Source: Pseudomonas neuropathica
GTDB lineage: Bacteria; Pseudomonadota; Gammaproteobacteria; Pseudomonadales; Pseudomonadaceae
Length of the DNA stretch: 64,000 nt
NCBI RefSeq assembly: GCF_015461835.1
Contig: NZ_JACOPX010000003.1
Span: 350,572 to 414,571, forward strand
Direction of reading: 5' to 3'
Part shown: positions 1 to 9,446 of the stretch, in pieces
How positions within the stretch are numbered: position 1 is the first letter of the stretch
How the letters are laid out: each line of letters opens with the position of its first letter
Made by a program: the position numbers and the translations under genes
Notes under the pieces: generated by a model
Database searches by the model: none
What the model was told of the DNA's origin: nothing
Seen by the model: only the letters and a program-made list of their open reading frames with translations

Positions 1-258
1 TTCTTCGACCGGATGCTGGAACGCATGAACGTCGCGCACAACGCTTGGATACGTGTGGTGCACGCGCTGCTGTTCGAAGGCGGCTTGATCGTGATGGGCG
101 TGCCGCTGATTGCCTGGTGGCTGTCGGTCAGCCTGTGGCAGGCGTTTTTGCTCGACATCGGCGTGTTGCTGTTTTTCCTGCCGTACACCTATGTTTATCA
201 CTGGGGCTATGACGTGGTACGTGAGCGCTTCATGACCCGTAACGCTTGCCAAGGCTAA
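1..258 (+). CDS. PACE family multidrug/biocide efflux transporter, 5'-truncated
   Basis: The reading frame is open from base 1 and ends at TAA 256-258, so the start lies upstream of the window. The visible 85 residues hold two hydrophobic helices (one rich in Gly/Val/Ile/Trp, one in Leu/Phe), an N-terminal amphipathic stretch with FFDRMLERMN, and a C-terminal YHWGYDVVRERF. This pattern fits the second half of the short four-helix PACE (AceI, chlorhexidine efflux) family, inner-membrane proton-driven exporters of cationic biocides of about 150 residues. The family call rests on recognition of the C-terminal half only. Confidence 0.7.
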   Translation, partial: FFDRMLERMNVAHNAWIRVVHALLFEGGLIVMGVPLIAWWLSVSLWQAFLLDIGVLLFFLPYTYVYHWGYDVVRERFMTRNACQG

Positions 259-270
259 CACCACCCCCGT

Positions 271-326
271 ATAGGAGCTGCCGAAGGCTGCGACCTTTTG
301 CTCGCAGCCTTCGGCAGCTCCTACAG
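271..326. repeat. Inverted REP-like repeat, family C (GAGCTGCCGAAGGCTGCGA)
   Basis: Two facing arms of TAGGAGCTGCCGAAGGCTGCG separated by a short T-rich loop. The same unit recurs near 3982, 27474 and 34570. It lies between the convergent efflux and SDR genes and could act as a transcription terminator. Confidence 0.75.
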
Positions 327-350
327 GGGGGCAAGTGTTTTCAGCGTTGG

Positions 351-1109
351 TTAGAGGAACATGCCGCCGGATGCCTCGACCCGCTGACCATTGATCCACT
401 GCGCACCCGGCGACAGCAACAACGCCAATGCCCCGCCAATGTCATCCGGCTGCCCGGCCCGGCCCAGTGCGGTGTTGCTGGCAACCATCGCATTCACCGC
501 CGAGTTGTCTCTTACGGCGCCACCGCCGAAGTCAGTTTCGATGGCGCCCGGGGCGAGAATGTTCACGCCAATCTGCCGGGCCCCCAGCTCTTTGGCCTGA
601 TAACGGGTCAGCACTTCCATCGCGCCTTTCATCGCCGCATAGGCGCCGTAACCCGGCAGACTGAAACGGGTCAGGCCGCTGGAAATATTGATGATCCGCC
701 CGCCATCGTTGATCAGCGCCAGCAACTGTTGGGTCAGGAAGAATGGCCCTTTCAACTGAATGTTCATCAGCAAATCAAACTGCTCCGGGGTGGTCTCGGC
801 AAACAGCGCATGCACGCCGATCCCGGCATTGTTGATCAGGAAATCAAAACGCTGACGGTCAAACGTCTGCTGCAACGCCTGCTCAACACGTGTACTGAAA
901 TCGGCGAAGCTTTCGCTGCGGCCGACGTCCAGTTGCAGCATCACGGCTTTCGCGCCGAGTGCCTGCAGTTCGGTTACCAGCGCCTGGGCTTCATCGGCGC
1001 GGCTGTTGTAGGTGCCGATGATGTCGATGCCCTGAGCGGCGAGGTGCAGGGCGGCGTTTTTGCCCAAGCCGCGACTGGCGCCGGTGATCAATGCGATTTT
1101 GCGATTCAT
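351..1109 (-). CDS. SDR family oxidoreductase
   Basis: A 252-residue classical short-chain dehydrogenase/reductase with a Rossmann fold. The cofactor motif TGASRGLG is at residues 9-16, NNAG at 93-96, the catalytic Ser at about 143 and Y157-x3-K161. The length matches the family. The first ATG giving a normal SDR N-terminus (MNRKIALITG) is preceded by GAGGAAGCCTCC, a good ribosome site; the frame stays open far upstream, but that extension is antisense to the LysR gene and is rejected. The gene is divergent from the LysR gene at 1230, a usual arrangement of regulator and target. It is probably cytosolic and NAD(P)H-dependent; the substrate is unknown. Confidence 0.85.
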   Translation of the reverse strand: MNRKIALITGASRGLGKNAALHLAAQGIDIIGTYNSRADEAQALVTELQALGAKAVMLQLDVGRSESFADFSTRVEQALQQTFDRQRFDFLINNAGIGVHALFAETTPEQFDLLMNIQLKGPFFLTQQLLALINDGGRIINISSGLTRFSLPGYGAYAAMKGAMEVLTRYQAKELGARQIGVNILAPGAIETDFGGGAVRDNSAVNAMVASNTALGRAGQPDDIGGALALLLSPGAQWINGQRVEASGGMFL

Positions 1110-1229
1110 GGAGGCTTCCTCGATTGCGGTGAGTGGTGATGGCCTCAGTTTATTTGTCCGCCAAGGGGTGATAAACAGGTTGAAAACGGAATCACTGGTC
1201 GGCTCAGCCGAACAATCCATAGGTGCCTT

Positions 1230-2126
1230 ATGAACAAACTGGAACTGCTGCGCACCTTCGTCCGGGTCAGCGAACTGTCGAGTTTTACCCTCGCGGGCGA
1301 GAGCCTTGGCTTGCCGCGCTCGACCGTGTCCGAACATGTGCAAGCGCTGGAAACCCTGCTCGGCACGCGTCTGCTGCAACGCACCACACGCAAGGTGCAG
1401 GCGACGCAGGACGGGCTGGTGTTGTACGAGCGCAGCAAGGACCTGCTCTCGCACATGGACGAGATCGAGGGCTTGTTCCGCCAGGACGAGGCGTCGCTGA
1501 CCGGGCGCATTCGGGTCGACATGCCGAACATTCTCGCGCGGCGTCTGATCATGCCGCGCCTGCCGCAATTCATGGAGCGTCATCCGAACCTGGAGCTGGA
1601 AATCAGCAGCACCGATCGCCGGGTTGATCTGCTCAGCGAAGGCTTCGATTGCGTGGTGCGCATCGGCGCGCAACCGGATCAGTCGGTGGTCGCGCGGCAC
1701 CTCGGCGATTTCCAGATGGCCAACTGCGCCAGCCCCGCGTACCTCGAGCGTTACGGCGTGCCGCAAACCCTTGAGGATCTGGCGCAGCATCGACTGGTGC
1801 ATTACGTCGGCGTGCTCGGTTCGCGCTCGGAAGGTTTTGTGTACGAGGAGGGCGGTCAGGTTAAACGCTTGCCGATGGCTGGCAGCATTACGGTCAACAG
1901 CACTGACGCTTACGAGTCGGCGTGCCTGGGCGGTTTTGGTCTGACGCAGGTGCCGCGCACCGGCATGCAAACGCATCTGGAAAACGGCGAACTGGTCACC
2001 GTGCTGCCGCAATTCACCGCGCCGGCGATGGGGATTTCATTGTTGTATGCGCGGCAGCGGCATTTGCCGTTGCGGGTCAGGGTGTTTATGGACTGGCTCG
2101 GCGATCTGATTCGTTCCGCGCTCTGA
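1230..2126 (+). CDS. LysR family transcriptional regulator
   Basis: 298 residues, the usual LTTR length. The N-terminal winged HTH covers about residues 4-62 (FVRVSELSSFTLAGESLGLPRS region), followed by a periplasmic-binding-like effector domain from about 92. It is transcribed away from the SDR gene with about 120 bp between the two starts, so it probably regulates that gene and itself. The effector is unknown. The sequence resembles the CrgA/YafC-type group of LysR proteins that often pair with SDR or quinone oxidoreductases. Confidence 0.88.
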   Translation: MNKLELLRTFVRVSELSSFTLAGESLGLPRSTVSEHVQALETLLGTRLLQRTTRKVQATQDGLVLYERSKDLLSHMDEIEGLFRQDEASLTGRIRVDMPNILARRLIMPRLPQFMERHPNLELEISSTDRRVDLLSEGFDCVVRIGAQPDQSVVARHLGDFQMANCASPAYLERYGVPQTLEDLAQHRLVHYVGVLGSRSEGFVYEEGGQVKRLPMAGSITVNSTDAYESACLGGFGLTQVPRTGMQTHLENGELVTVLPQFTAPAMGISLLYARQRHLPLRVRVFMDWLGDLIRSAL

Positions 2127-2146
2127 ACCTGAACACCGGTCAAAAC

Positions 2147-2235
2147 TGTAGGAGTGAGCCTGCTCGCGATAGCGGTGTGTCAGTTGAATCAATGTTGACT
2201 GATACACCGCTATCGCGAGCAGGCTCACTCCTACA
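2147..2235. repeat. REPIN-like inverted repeat, family B (GTAGGAGTGAGCCTGCTCGCGATAGC)
   Basis: Two near-perfect inverted arms (2147-2174 and 2208-2235) around a loop of about 33 bp. It lies between the convergent LysR and pitA genes. Further copies are at 29715 and 48830. Confidence 0.85.
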
Positions 2236-2250
2236 AGGGATCTTCGTCGG

Positions 2251-3864
2251 TTAGAAGATCTGGGTGAACAGCCAGTAGAGGCTGCCTGACAGCAGAATGG
2301 CGGCGGGGAGTGTCAGCACCCACGCCATCAACAGGTTGCGGATGGTCTTCATCTGCAACCCGCCACCGTTGGCGACCATGGTCCCGGCTACCCCTGAAGA
2401 CAACACATGCGTGGTCGACACCGGCAAACCAAACATGTCCGCCGCGCCGATGGTCAGCATCGCCACAGTTTCCGCCGAGGCGCCCTGGGCATAGGTCAGA
2501 TGGGTCTTGCCGATCTTCTCGCCGACCGTCACCACAATCCGCTTCCAGCCGACCATGGTGCCCAACCCGAGCGCGATGGCCACGGCGATCTTCACCCACA
2601 GCGGAATAAACCGTGTGGCGTTGTCGATCTGTTGCTTGAACAGTTGCAGTTTGCTGCTGGTGTCAGCGTCGAAATTGCCGACCTTGTTCTTGTCCATCAG
2701 GCGAATGCTTTCGCTGGCCAGGTACATGTCGTTACGCACGTTGCCCATGGCTTCGGCCGGGACTTTCGCCAGCGAGCCGTAGCCTTTGACTTCTTCACCG
2801 ATGTGCCCGGTGAGAGCGGCGAGGGCGGGGATCAGTTGCGGCGTGGCGTCCTTGCTGCGCACGTAATCGGAGAGCACCGCACGCGGATCGGCCGGCGTCG
2901 GCAGCGGGGCATTTTTCACCAGCGCTTGCTGGGTGACTTGCGCCACGGCGGCAAACTGCAGCGATTGTTCTTCGGGCATGGTGCGGTTCAAGGCGTAGGC
3001 CATCGGCAACGTGCCGACCAGAATCAGCATGATCAGGCCCATGCCTTTCTGGCCGTCATTGGAGCCGTGGGCGAAGGACACGCCGGTGCAGGTCAGAATC
3101 AGCAAACCGCGAATCCACCACGGCGGCGGGGTGTTGCCTTTAGGGGCCTTGTACAGCGCGCGATTCTTCACGAACGCACGCAGCGCCAGCAGCAACAGCG
3201 CCGCGCAGCCGAAACCCACCAGTGGCGACAGGAGCAAGGCGTAACCGATCTTGGTTGCCTGCGCCCAATCGACACCGCTGGTGCCGTCGCGGCCGTGCAT
3301 CAAGGCATTGGCCACGCCGACGCCGATGATCGAACCGATCAGCGTGTGCGAAGACGATGCCGGCAAACCGAGCCACCAGGTGCCGAGATTCCACAGGATC
3401 GCCGCGATCAGCAGGGCGAAAATCATCGAGAAACCGGCAGACGAACCGACCTGCAGAATCAACTCCACCGGCAGCAACGCGATGATGCCGAACGCCACCG
3501 CGCCGCTCGAAAGCAACACGCCGAGAAAGTTGAAGAACCCCGACCAGACCACTGCCACATTCGGCGGCAGCGAGTGGGTGTAAATCACCGTCGCGACGGC
3601 GTTGGCGGTGTCGTGGAAACCGTTGACGAACTCGAAACCCAAGGCAATCAGCAGCGCCACGCCGAGCAGCAGGAACGGCGTCCACGTGGTGACCACCGTG
3701 CCGAGTTCGTGCATGTCATGCATCAGGCTGTAGGCAGTGAACAGCATCCCCATCGCCAGCACCGCGAAAAAGATCACGTAGGTGAACGGGCCGGTTTTTT
3801 TATCAAGAGCCGGCCTGCCGCTGGCGGCGGACGCAGGGCTGGCGGTCAGGGAGGGAGTAGCCAT
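2251..3864 (-). CDS. pitA: Inorganic phosphate transporter, PiT family
   Basis: 537 residues with about 10-12 membrane segments and a large central hydrophilic loop, as in bacterial PitA. The family's duplicated signature appears twice: GFHDTANAVATV with SSSHTLIGS in the N half, and FAHGSNDGQKG with STTHVLSSG in the C half. It imports phosphate as a metal-phosphate complex with protons at the inner membrane. I start at the ATG giving MATPSLTASP; an ATG 13 codons upstream (3903) is also possible. The gene is monocistronic, with a family B repeat at its 3' end and a family C repeat not far upstream. Confidence 0.9.
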   Translation of the reverse strand: MATPSLTASPASAASGRPALDKKTGPFTYVIFFAVLAMGMLFTAYSLMHDMHELGTVVTTWTPFLLLGVALLIALGFEFVNGFHDTANAVATVIYTHSLPPNVAVVWSGFFNFLGVLLSSGAVAFGIIALLPVELILQVGSSAGFSMIFALLIAAILWNLGTWWLGLPASSSHTLIGSIIGVGVANALMHGRDGTSGVDWAQATKIGYALLLSPLVGFGCAALLLLALRAFVKNRALYKAPKGNTPPPWWIRGLLILTCTGVSFAHGSNDGQKGMGLIMLILVGTLPMAYALNRTMPEEQSLQFAAVAQVTQQALVKNAPLPTPADPRAVLSDYVRSKDATPQLIPALAALTGHIGEEVKGYGSLAKVPAEAMGNVRNDMYLASESIRLMDKNKVGNFDADTSSKLQLFKQQIDNATRFIPLWVKIAVAIALGLGTMVGWKRIVVTVGEKIGKTHLTYAQGASAETVAMLTIGAADMFGLPVSTTHVLSSGVAGTMVANGGGLQMKTIRNLLMAWVLTLPAAILLSGSLYWLFTQIF

Positions 3865-3981
3865 GGCAGGACAATCCTGAGCGAGGGAAGGAATGTCGCC
3901 CATGATCGTTGCAGAATGTTACAGGGAGACTGCGCCATGTCAGTGTTTGGCTGAATAGCCTGACCATTGATCTGGAGGCAA

Positions 3982-4062
3982 AATCAAAAGATCGCAGCCT
4001 TCGGCAGCTCCTACAGGGGGAACTCATTCCAAGGTAGGAGCTGCCGAAGGCTGCGATCTTTG
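3982..4062. repeat. Inverted REP-like repeat, family C
   Basis: Arms CAAAAGATCGCAGCCTTCGG and its complement, in the order opposite to the other family C pairs (GATCTTTT tails outward). It lies between the start of pitA and the 3' end of the CorA-like gene. Confidence 0.75.
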
Positions 4063-4065
4063 TTC

Positions 4066-5088
4066 TTAGTAATCCCCGCGCTTGCGAAATGCCCATCGCC
4101 CGGCAATCACAGTAAACGTCGCTACCAGCGCAACCAATATCCAGAACCCTTCCGGATCCTGCGACAACGGCACCCCGCCCACATTCATTCCGAAAAAACC
4201 GGCAATGATGTTGATCGGCAGCGCCAGCACCGTCACCACGGTCAAAGTAAACAGCGTGCGGTTGCTCTGTTCGTTGAGGTTGGCAGCGATCTCTTCCTGC
4301 AACAGTTTGATCCGCTCACCCAGCGCAGTGAGGTCGTTGATGATCAGCGCAAACTCCTCGGTGGATTTGCGCAGCTCCTTGACGTCCTCCTTTTGCAACC
4401 AGGGCGGCGGCCGGTTGAGCAGACGCAGCAGCGAACCCGGCTCCAGCGCCAGCAGCCGTTGCAGCCGCACCAGCACACGGCGATTGGCGCCGAGTTCGGC
4501 ACGGTTGGTCGACAGCCGCGAGGAGAGCAATTCGTCCTCGACCTGATCGACGCTCATGCTGGTCTTGCGCACGATCTGCGTGAGTACTTCGCCCTGATCG
4601 CGCAGCAGATGCACGAGCAATTCCGAGGGCGAACGAAAACGCTCGCCGGCCTTCACCGACGAGCGCAATTTATCCACCGAGTGCAGCGGTTGCAGACGCG
4701 CACTGACGATCAGTTTGCTGCGCACACAGACCCACAGCGTCGACACGTCCGAGGAGACCATGCTGCTGAGGTTGAACACCACATCGTTGACCACCGCCAG
4801 CAACGCCGAGTCGACATGCTCGATGCGCGTCGACCGCGAACCTTCGTGCAACGCTTCGAAAAACTCCTCGGGCAATTGCAGATGACTTTTCATCCAGCGC
4901 TCGCACGCCGCATGCGCCAGATTGAGGTGCAGCCAAAGGAATTCGCCCGTGTCGTTATCGTCCTGCAAGCAGCGCAACGCTGTCGCCGAGTCGACTTCGC
5001 GGCCACGTTCGCCGGGCAGGAAACGAAAGCCGTAGAGCAGGCCAAACAGATCGGGATCGCGATGGCTGATATCGAGGCTGTGGTTCAT
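4066..5088 (-). CDS. CorA/ZntB-family divalent cation transporter
   Basis: 340 residues. There is a large N-terminal cytosolic domain with a long helical stalk and two C-terminal membrane helices. The first helix ends in the signature GFFGMNVGG (GMN motif, near residue 297), and the last residues are positively charged (FRKRGDY). The GMN motif defines CorA-type pentameric channels for Mg2+, Zn2+, Co2+ or Ni2+. The N-terminal part looks more like ZntB than CorA, so zinc transport is plausible but not shown. The start giving MNHSLDISHRDPD is preferred over an in-frame ATG 21 codons upstream. Confidence 0.85.
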   Translation of the reverse strand: MNHSLDISHRDPDLFGLLYGFRFLPGERGREVDSATALRCLQDDNDTGEFLWLHLNLAHAACERWMKSHLQLPEEFFEALHEGSRSTRIEHVDSALLAVVNDVVFNLSSMVSSDVSTLWVCVRSKLIVSARLQPLHSVDKLRSSVKAGERFRSPSELLVHLLRDQGEVLTQIVRKTSMSVDQVEDELLSSRLSTNRAELGANRRVLVRLQRLLALEPGSLLRLLNRPPPWLQKEDVKELRKSTEEFALIINDLTALGERIKLLQEEIAANLNEQSNRTLFTLTVVTVLALPINIIAGFFGMNVGGVPLSQDPEGFWILVALVATFTVIAGRWAFRKRGDY

Positions 5089-5364
5089 GAAGGCTCGCTG
5101 CGAGGAGGGTGCGTCGGTCGCGCAAATGGCAGGTTCACTGAGCCGCATCATCGCAATGTCACATGACGTTTGTGTGACAGCAAAGTGACGCCAAATCAGC
5201 GACTTACCGGCGGTCGGGATTTCTTCAAGAAACGCTCTGGTGCGCCGATCACGCTTGGGTTACGTTGCGCGCGCTTGGCCATGAGCCAAGGCGTGCCGAC
5301 AGGGATGTCCGGCAAATTTCACGCCTTATCGGGCGTGCCTCATCCTTGTCCTGAGTATCTTTCG

Positions 5365-6987
5365 ATGCTGCAAAAATCCCTGAGAGCGCAAATTCTCGCC
5401 CTGCTGAGCGGCAGCCTGCTGGCGATGCTGTTGATCGCCCTGGCCTGTTTTCACTTTCTGTCCAACGGCGTGCAGAGTTACAGCCAGTTGATCGCCGGTC
5501 CCTTGCACACTTCGCAATTGATCGACGAGGCCAACCTGCAATTCAAGGTGCAGGTGCAGGAATGGAAAAACGTTCTGCTGCGCGGCAAGCAACCGGCGGA
5601 TCTGAGCAAATATTGGGGGCAGTTCGAAGATCGTCAGCGCGACGTGCAGAACATCCTCGGCGAACTGGCCGGGCAGAAAGGCCTCGAGCCGAGCCTGAAA
5701 AACCGTATCGAACGCCTGCGCGATGAGCATCGTCAGCTCGGTTCCGCCTATCAGAAGGGCCGCGATGCCTACGTGGCCGCCGGTGGCGATCCGACGGCGG
5801 GTGACACAGCGGTCAAAGGCGTCGATCGCGCCACCAGCGATCAGATGAGCGAACTGGTCGCCGAATTGCGCAAGCAAGGTACAGAGCAGTCGGCGCTGAT
5901 CAGTGCCGAAGCCGATCGCACGGTGTTGTTCGGACTGTTGGTGATGCTCGCATCGGGCCTGCTGATCGGCCTGCTGAGCCTGTGGCTGGTCAACCGCAAC
6001 CTGGTCGAGCCAATCCGCAAGCTGATCGATTACGTCACTCAGTTGAGTCGCGGCAAACTCGCCGAGCGCGTGGTCAGCGACCGCCAGGATGAGCTGGGCA
6101 ACCTCGCCGCCGCCGCCAACACCTTGCGCGATTTCCTCGCCGAAACCTTCACCCGTTTGCAACGCAGCGCCAGCGATCTGGATAGCGCCAGTGGCGAGTT
6201 GAATGCGATCGCCACGACCATGGCCGGCGGCACCAACGAACAATTCAATCGCACCGATCAAGTGGCCACGGCGATGAATGAAATGTCCGCCACCGCCCAG
6301 GAAGTGGCGCGTCACGCCGCTGATGCTGCGCGTGCGGCCGACGATGCCGACCAGTCCGCCCAGCAGGGTGAAAAGGTCATGCAGAGCACCATCCACTCGA
6401 TCACCCAGATGCGCGGCGAAATCGCCAATACCGCCACGGTGATCCGTCGTCTGGAAGCCGACAGCGGCCGCATCGGCAAAGTGCTGGAAGTGATTCGCGG
6501 CATCGCCGAACAGACCAACCTGCTGGCCTTGAACGCGGCCATCGAAGCGGCGCGCGCCGGTGAGGCCGGGCGTGGTTTTGCCGTGGTCGCCGATGAAGTA
6601 CGCAACCTCGCACAACGCACCGCCGAGTCGATCATCGAGATCAACCAGATCATCCAGAGCGTGCAGACCGGCGCGGTGGACGCGGCGCAAGCCATCGACA
6701 GCGGCCAGACGCGCAGTGATGAAAGCGTCGAGCAGGTGACCCAGGCCGGCGCGATGCTGGAGCGCATCACCCACGCGGTGGAAGCGATCCGCGACATGAA
6801 CCGTCAGATTGCGACCGCCGCCGAAGAGCAGACCTCGGTGGCCGAGGACATCTCGCGCAACCTCACCGAGATCACCTCGATCGCCAGCACCAACCTCGAC
6901 AACGTGCAGCGCACCGAAAGCGCGAGTCAGAACCTGCACAGTCTGTCGGGGGAGCTGAACGAAGTCACCGCGCGTCTGAGTGCCTGA
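5365..6987 (+). CDS. Methyl-accepting chemotaxis protein
   Basis: 540 residues. A membrane helix (about 9-31) is followed by a helical periplasmic sensor of about 155 residues, a second helix (187-210), a HAMP domain ending with the VEPI and DELG elements, and a long coiled-coil signalling domain. The highly conserved hairpin tip [19 protein letters not shown] is near residue 382. The sensor looks like an all-helical four-helix bundle; its ligand is unknown. I chose the ATG giving MLQKSLRAQ because it places the first helix at the N-terminus; in-frame ATGs upstream add a hydrophilic tail. No chemotaxis kinase genes are nearby. Confidence 0.88.
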   Translation: MLQKSLRAQILALLSGSLLAMLLIALACFHFLSNGVQSYSQLIAGPLHTSQLIDEANLQFKVQVQEWKNVLLRGKQPADLSKYWGQFEDRQRDVQNILGELAGQKGLEPSLKNRIERLRDEHRQLGSAYQKGRDAYVAAGGDPTAGDTAVKGVDRATSDQMSELVAELRKQGTEQSALISAEADRTVLFGLLVMLASGLLIGLLSLWLVNRNLVEPIRKLIDYVTQLSRGKLAERVVSDRQDELGNLAAAANTLRDFLAETFTRLQRSASDLDSASGELNAIATTMAGGTNEQFNRTDQVATAMNEMSATAQEVARHAADAARAADDADQSAQQGEKVMQSTIHSITQMRGEIANTATVIRRLEADSGRIGKVLEVIRGIAEQTNLLALNAAIEAARAGEAGRGFAVVADEVRNLAQRTAESIIEINQIIQSVQTGAVDAAQAIDSGQTRSDESVEQVTQAGAMLERITHAVEAIRDMNRQIATAAEEQTSVAEDISRNLTEITSIASTNLDNVQRTESASQNLHSLSGELNEVTARLSA

Positions 6988-6996
6988 CGCCAATGC

Positions 6997-7031
6997 CTGT
7001 GTACCGGTTCGGATACCGAGTCGGTACACAG
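6997..7031 (+). terminator. Hairpin after the chemoreceptor gene
   Basis: Perfect stem CTGTGTACCG/CGGTACACAG just after the stop codon. It lacks a clear T tract, so it may be an mRNA-stabilising hairpin and not an intrinsic terminator. Confidence 0.4.
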
Positions 7032-7097
7032 TCGATCTCAAATTGAAGCAGCCGTGGTCGATGACCGGTTATCTATAACCGGCATTGGAGCCTTTCC

Positions 7098-7541
7098 ATG
7101 GTCAGCATCACTTCTGTTTCGATCAATCAGACCGTCAGCGCACCTTCCAGCAAAACCGCAATCAGCGACGTCGGTGACGATACCTCGACCACGGCAGCCG
7201 CCAGCACTGGCGTGAAAGCGGACACCAGCAAAGTGGCTGCGGGCGGTGGTGCGGCACCTGCGGGTGACAGCGATTCCAGCAGTGAAGAATCGGATTCGGT
7301 GAAGGAACTGCGCAAGCAGATTGCCGAGTTGCAGAAGCAATTGCAGGAGGAGCAGCAAGCGCTGCAAGCGGCCCAGGCGAAGCAGGAAAGTTCGGATGCC
7401 AAGGCTGCCGAAGTAGCCGCTGCACAGGCGCAGATCACTGCCACCTCGGCCTCCCTGTCCACCGCCACTGCCTCATTGTTGCAGGCCTTGCAGGATTCCG
7501 ACTCGAGCACCTCGGGTTCTTTGGTCAGCACCTCGGTGTGA
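7098..7541 (+). CDS. FlxA-like low-complexity coiled-coil protein
   Basis: 147 residues in three parts. Residues 1-65 are Ser/Thr/Ala/Gly-rich and probably disordered, 68-110 form a Gln/Glu/Leu/Lys-rich coiled coil (KELRKQIAELQKQLQEEQ), and the tail is Ser/Thr-rich. No signal peptide or membrane helix is visible. The layout resembles small FlxA-like proteins annotated in Pseudomonas, whose role is not established. It follows the chemoreceptor on the same strand but after a hairpin, and GGAGCCTTTCC precedes the ATG. Function is not assigned. Confidence 0.65.
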   Translation: MVSITSVSINQTVSAPSSKTAISDVGDDTSTTAAASTGVKADTSKVAAGGGAAPAGDSDSSSEESDSVKELRKQIAELQKQLQEEQQALQAAQAKQESSDAKAAEVAAAQAQITATSASLSTATASLLQALQDSDSSTSGSLVSTSV

Positions 7542-7548
7542 TGCCCTT

Positions 7549-7763
7549 TTCCCTCACCCTAGCCCTCTCCCAAGGGAGAGGGAACTGACCGTGGTGACTA
7601 TTTGAGGTACGCCGACCTGAAATATCGAGGCGCACTCAGGTCTTGGTGTTTTCTTGTCGGCTGCAAGATTGCGAGTCGAACTCAGGCCTTGAATAGCCCC
7701 CGATCGGCTCCCTTTCCCCCTCGCCCCCCTGGGGGAGAGGGCTGGGGTGAGGGGGAGAAAATC
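7549..7763. repeat. Two GC-rich inverted repeats (CCCTCTCCC/GGGAGAGGG type) in a gene-free stretch
   Basis: The 310-bp gap 7542-7851 holds two related palindromes: 7549-7583 (CCCTCACCCTAGCCCTCTCC and partner) and 7711-7763 (CCCCCTCGCCCCCCTGGGG and partner GGGTGAGGGGGA). Such units are dispersed in many proteobacterial genomes. Nothing coding is seen between them. Confidence 0.6.
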
Positions 7764-7801
7764 TCACTGACAACGCATCAACAAAACCAAACACCAGACA
7801 C

Positions 7802-7840
7802 AAAAAAAGCCGCACGATTTCTCAATCGTGCGGCTTTCCC
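7802..7840. terminator. Bidirectional intrinsic terminator
   Basis: AAAGCCGCACGAT, short loop, ATCGTGCGGCTTT, preceded by an A run. It sits 12 bp beyond the PepSY stop codon and would end that minus-strand transcript in its T tract. Confidence 0.85.
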
Positions 7841-7851
7841 TATTTGCGGTA

Positions 7852-8157
7852 TCAAGTGTCTTGCTTGTTGCTCAACACCTTGCCAGTGGTCGCATCAAAG
7901 TCCACATCGAACTCTTTGCCATCAGCGGTCTTCAGTTCAACTTCGTACTCATAACCGTTGAAGTGGTTATCCAGGTCCGTGTCAGTAATAGTCGCACCCG
8001 GATGCAGTTTCAGCGCTTCGGCATTCATCGATTCCAGCGACTTGATCTTGCCTTCCTTGACCAGTTGCGGGATCTGGTCGACGCGGACATCAGCCAGGGC
8101 CACGCCAGCAGTGAGGGTCAGGGCAGCGGCGGTAAACAGGGCAGTCAAAGTTTTCAT
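7852..8157 (-). CDS. PepSY domain-containing periplasmic protein
   Basis: 101 residues: signal peptide about 1-22 (MKTLTALFTAAALTLTAG, cleavage near ALA-D) and one PepSY domain (DQIPQLVKEGKIKSLESMNA, then the EYEVELKTADGKEFDVDFDA strand pair and GKVL). PepSY domains are thought to inhibit proteases or act as small periplasmic modulators, and often lie beside two-component systems. No such partner is present here. It is a single gene with its own terminator. Confidence 0.85.
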   Translation of the reverse strand: MKTLTALFTAAALTLTAGVALADVRVDQIPQLVKEGKIKSLESMNAEALKLHPGATITDTDLDNHFNGYEYEVELKTADGKEFDVDFDATTGKVLSNKQDT

Positions 8158-8245
8158 CGGCTCATTCCTTGGGTGACTCGTTTAAGTGGCCTCAGGTTAC
8201 CCAGCGCAACTTAACTCACCCTTAAAACCCTGCACCCAAACAAAA

Positions 8246-8294
8246 CGGGCAAGCCATGCACCTGCACAGAACCTGTGAGAGCGTGGCTTGCCCG
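8246..8294 (-). terminator. Terminator of the glpQ transcript
   Basis: 14-bp near-perfect stem CGGGCAAGCCATGC/GCGTGGCTTGCCCG, followed on the minus strand by TTTTG, directly downstream of the glpQ stop codon. Confidence 0.75.
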
Positions 8295-8318
8295 TGATGA
8301 TGGCGCCTGGATTTCAGA

Positions 8319-9446
8319 TCAGAACCCGTTGTTCTTCAACACCTGATCAACACTGCCGGCCGCCGGGCGTTTGTAGAACTTCAACAATTCGCTGGCGCGG
8401 TTGGTGAAGATGCCGTCGACACCGGCCGCCATGACTTTCTCGAAGTCCACCGGCTCGTCAACGGTGTAGACGTGCACCAGCATGCCCTGATCGTGGGTGT
8501 ATTGGTTCATCCACGGTTGCACCAGATCCGAATAGCTCTGATCGCCGCCCTTGGTCAGCTTCGCCGACGGGCCGGTACCGATGGCACCTTGCGACTTGGC
8601 GTAGTCCACCCATTGCTTGAATTCGGCTTCGGACTTCGGCTCTTGTTTGCCGTAGAAAACGTTTTTGTCTTTCTCGCCGGACTCGGCAAAGGTCACTTTC
8701 GATTTCGGCTCGATGCTGCCTTCACCGACCCACAGCAGGAGGATCTTCGGCACTTGCGGCATTTCTTTTTCCAGCAGGGCAAGGCTGTTCTTCTCGAACG
8801 TCTGCAGGATCACCTTGCCTTTACCCTGACCAACACCCAGTGCGCTTTTCGCCAGCTTCGAACCGGCCGGGCTCAGCCAGCCGCGATCCTGGAGTTTTTC
8901 CTTGAGGTCTTTCTCGATCCCGGGAAACAGCTGCGGCTCTTTGGTCTCGATGTACAGGCCCGGCTTGTGTTGCGGATTGGCCTGAGCGATGTCGATGATT
9001 TCATCGAGGGTCAGAATTTTCAGCCCGGTGTAGGACGGGCGGGCACGATCCGGGTACTTGGCGTTAAACCAGCTGCCCGCGTCGAGGGTTTTCAGTTCGG
9101 CCATGGTGAACGCGGTTGCCGAGGCATCCTTGCGCTCCGGAAACTTGGTGGCGACGTCGGTGGTGCGTTGCAGGTTGTCGTCGTGCAGGGCGAACAGCAC
9201 GCCGTCCTTGCTGCGCTGCAGGTCCATTTCCAGGTAATCGGCGCCGAGGTCGCGGGCCAGTTTGTAGGACGCGGCGGTGGATTCCGGTGCATCGAAGGAC
9301 GCGCCACGGTGAGCAATCACCGCCGGGTGCGGGATGCCGTTGGCGGCAGCGATCGCTTTCGGGTCGGTTTGGCTGGCAGCGTGTGCCTGGCCAAGACCGA
9401 GCAGCAGGCTCAGGACCAGAGCGCTTTTGGTGAAAGTGGCGGGCAT
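8319..9446 (-). CDS. glpQ: Glycerophosphodiester phosphodiesterase, periplasmic
   Basis: 375 residues with a signal peptide (about 1-23, ending QAHA-A) and a GDPD TIM barrel. Catalytic elements visible are AHRGAS (about 43-48), the E/D pair in YLEMDLQRSKDG, and the second histidine in ALHDDNLQRTTD. The family hydrolyses glycerophosphodiesters to sn-glycerol-3-phosphate and an alcohol in the periplasm. GAAAGGAACTCGAAC precedes the ATG. Length fits the long GlpQ type. The glp transport genes are not adjacent. Confidence 0.88.
   Translation of the reverse strand: MPATFTKSALVLSLLLGLGQAHAASQTDPKAIAAANGIPHPAVIAHRGASFDAPESTAASYKLARDLGADYLEMDLQRSKDGVLFALHDDNLQRTTDVATKFPERKDASATAFTMAELKTLDAGSWFNAKYPDRARPSYTGLKILTLDEIIDIAQANPQHKPGLYIETKEPQLFPGIEKDLKEKLQDRGWLSPAGSKLAKSALGVGQGKGKVILQTFEKNSLALLEKEMPQVPKILLLWVGEGSIEPKSKVTFAESGEKDKNVFYGKQEPKSEAEFKQWVDYAKSQGAIGTGPSAKLTKGGDQSYSDLVQPWMNQYTHDQGMLVHVYTVDEPVDFEKVMAAGVDGIFTNRASELLKFYKRPAAGSVDQVLKNNGF

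Noticed and set aside
2407..3954. 515-codon open frame antisense to pitA
   Set aside because: Gln/His/Arg-rich shadow frame; pitA has clear signatures.
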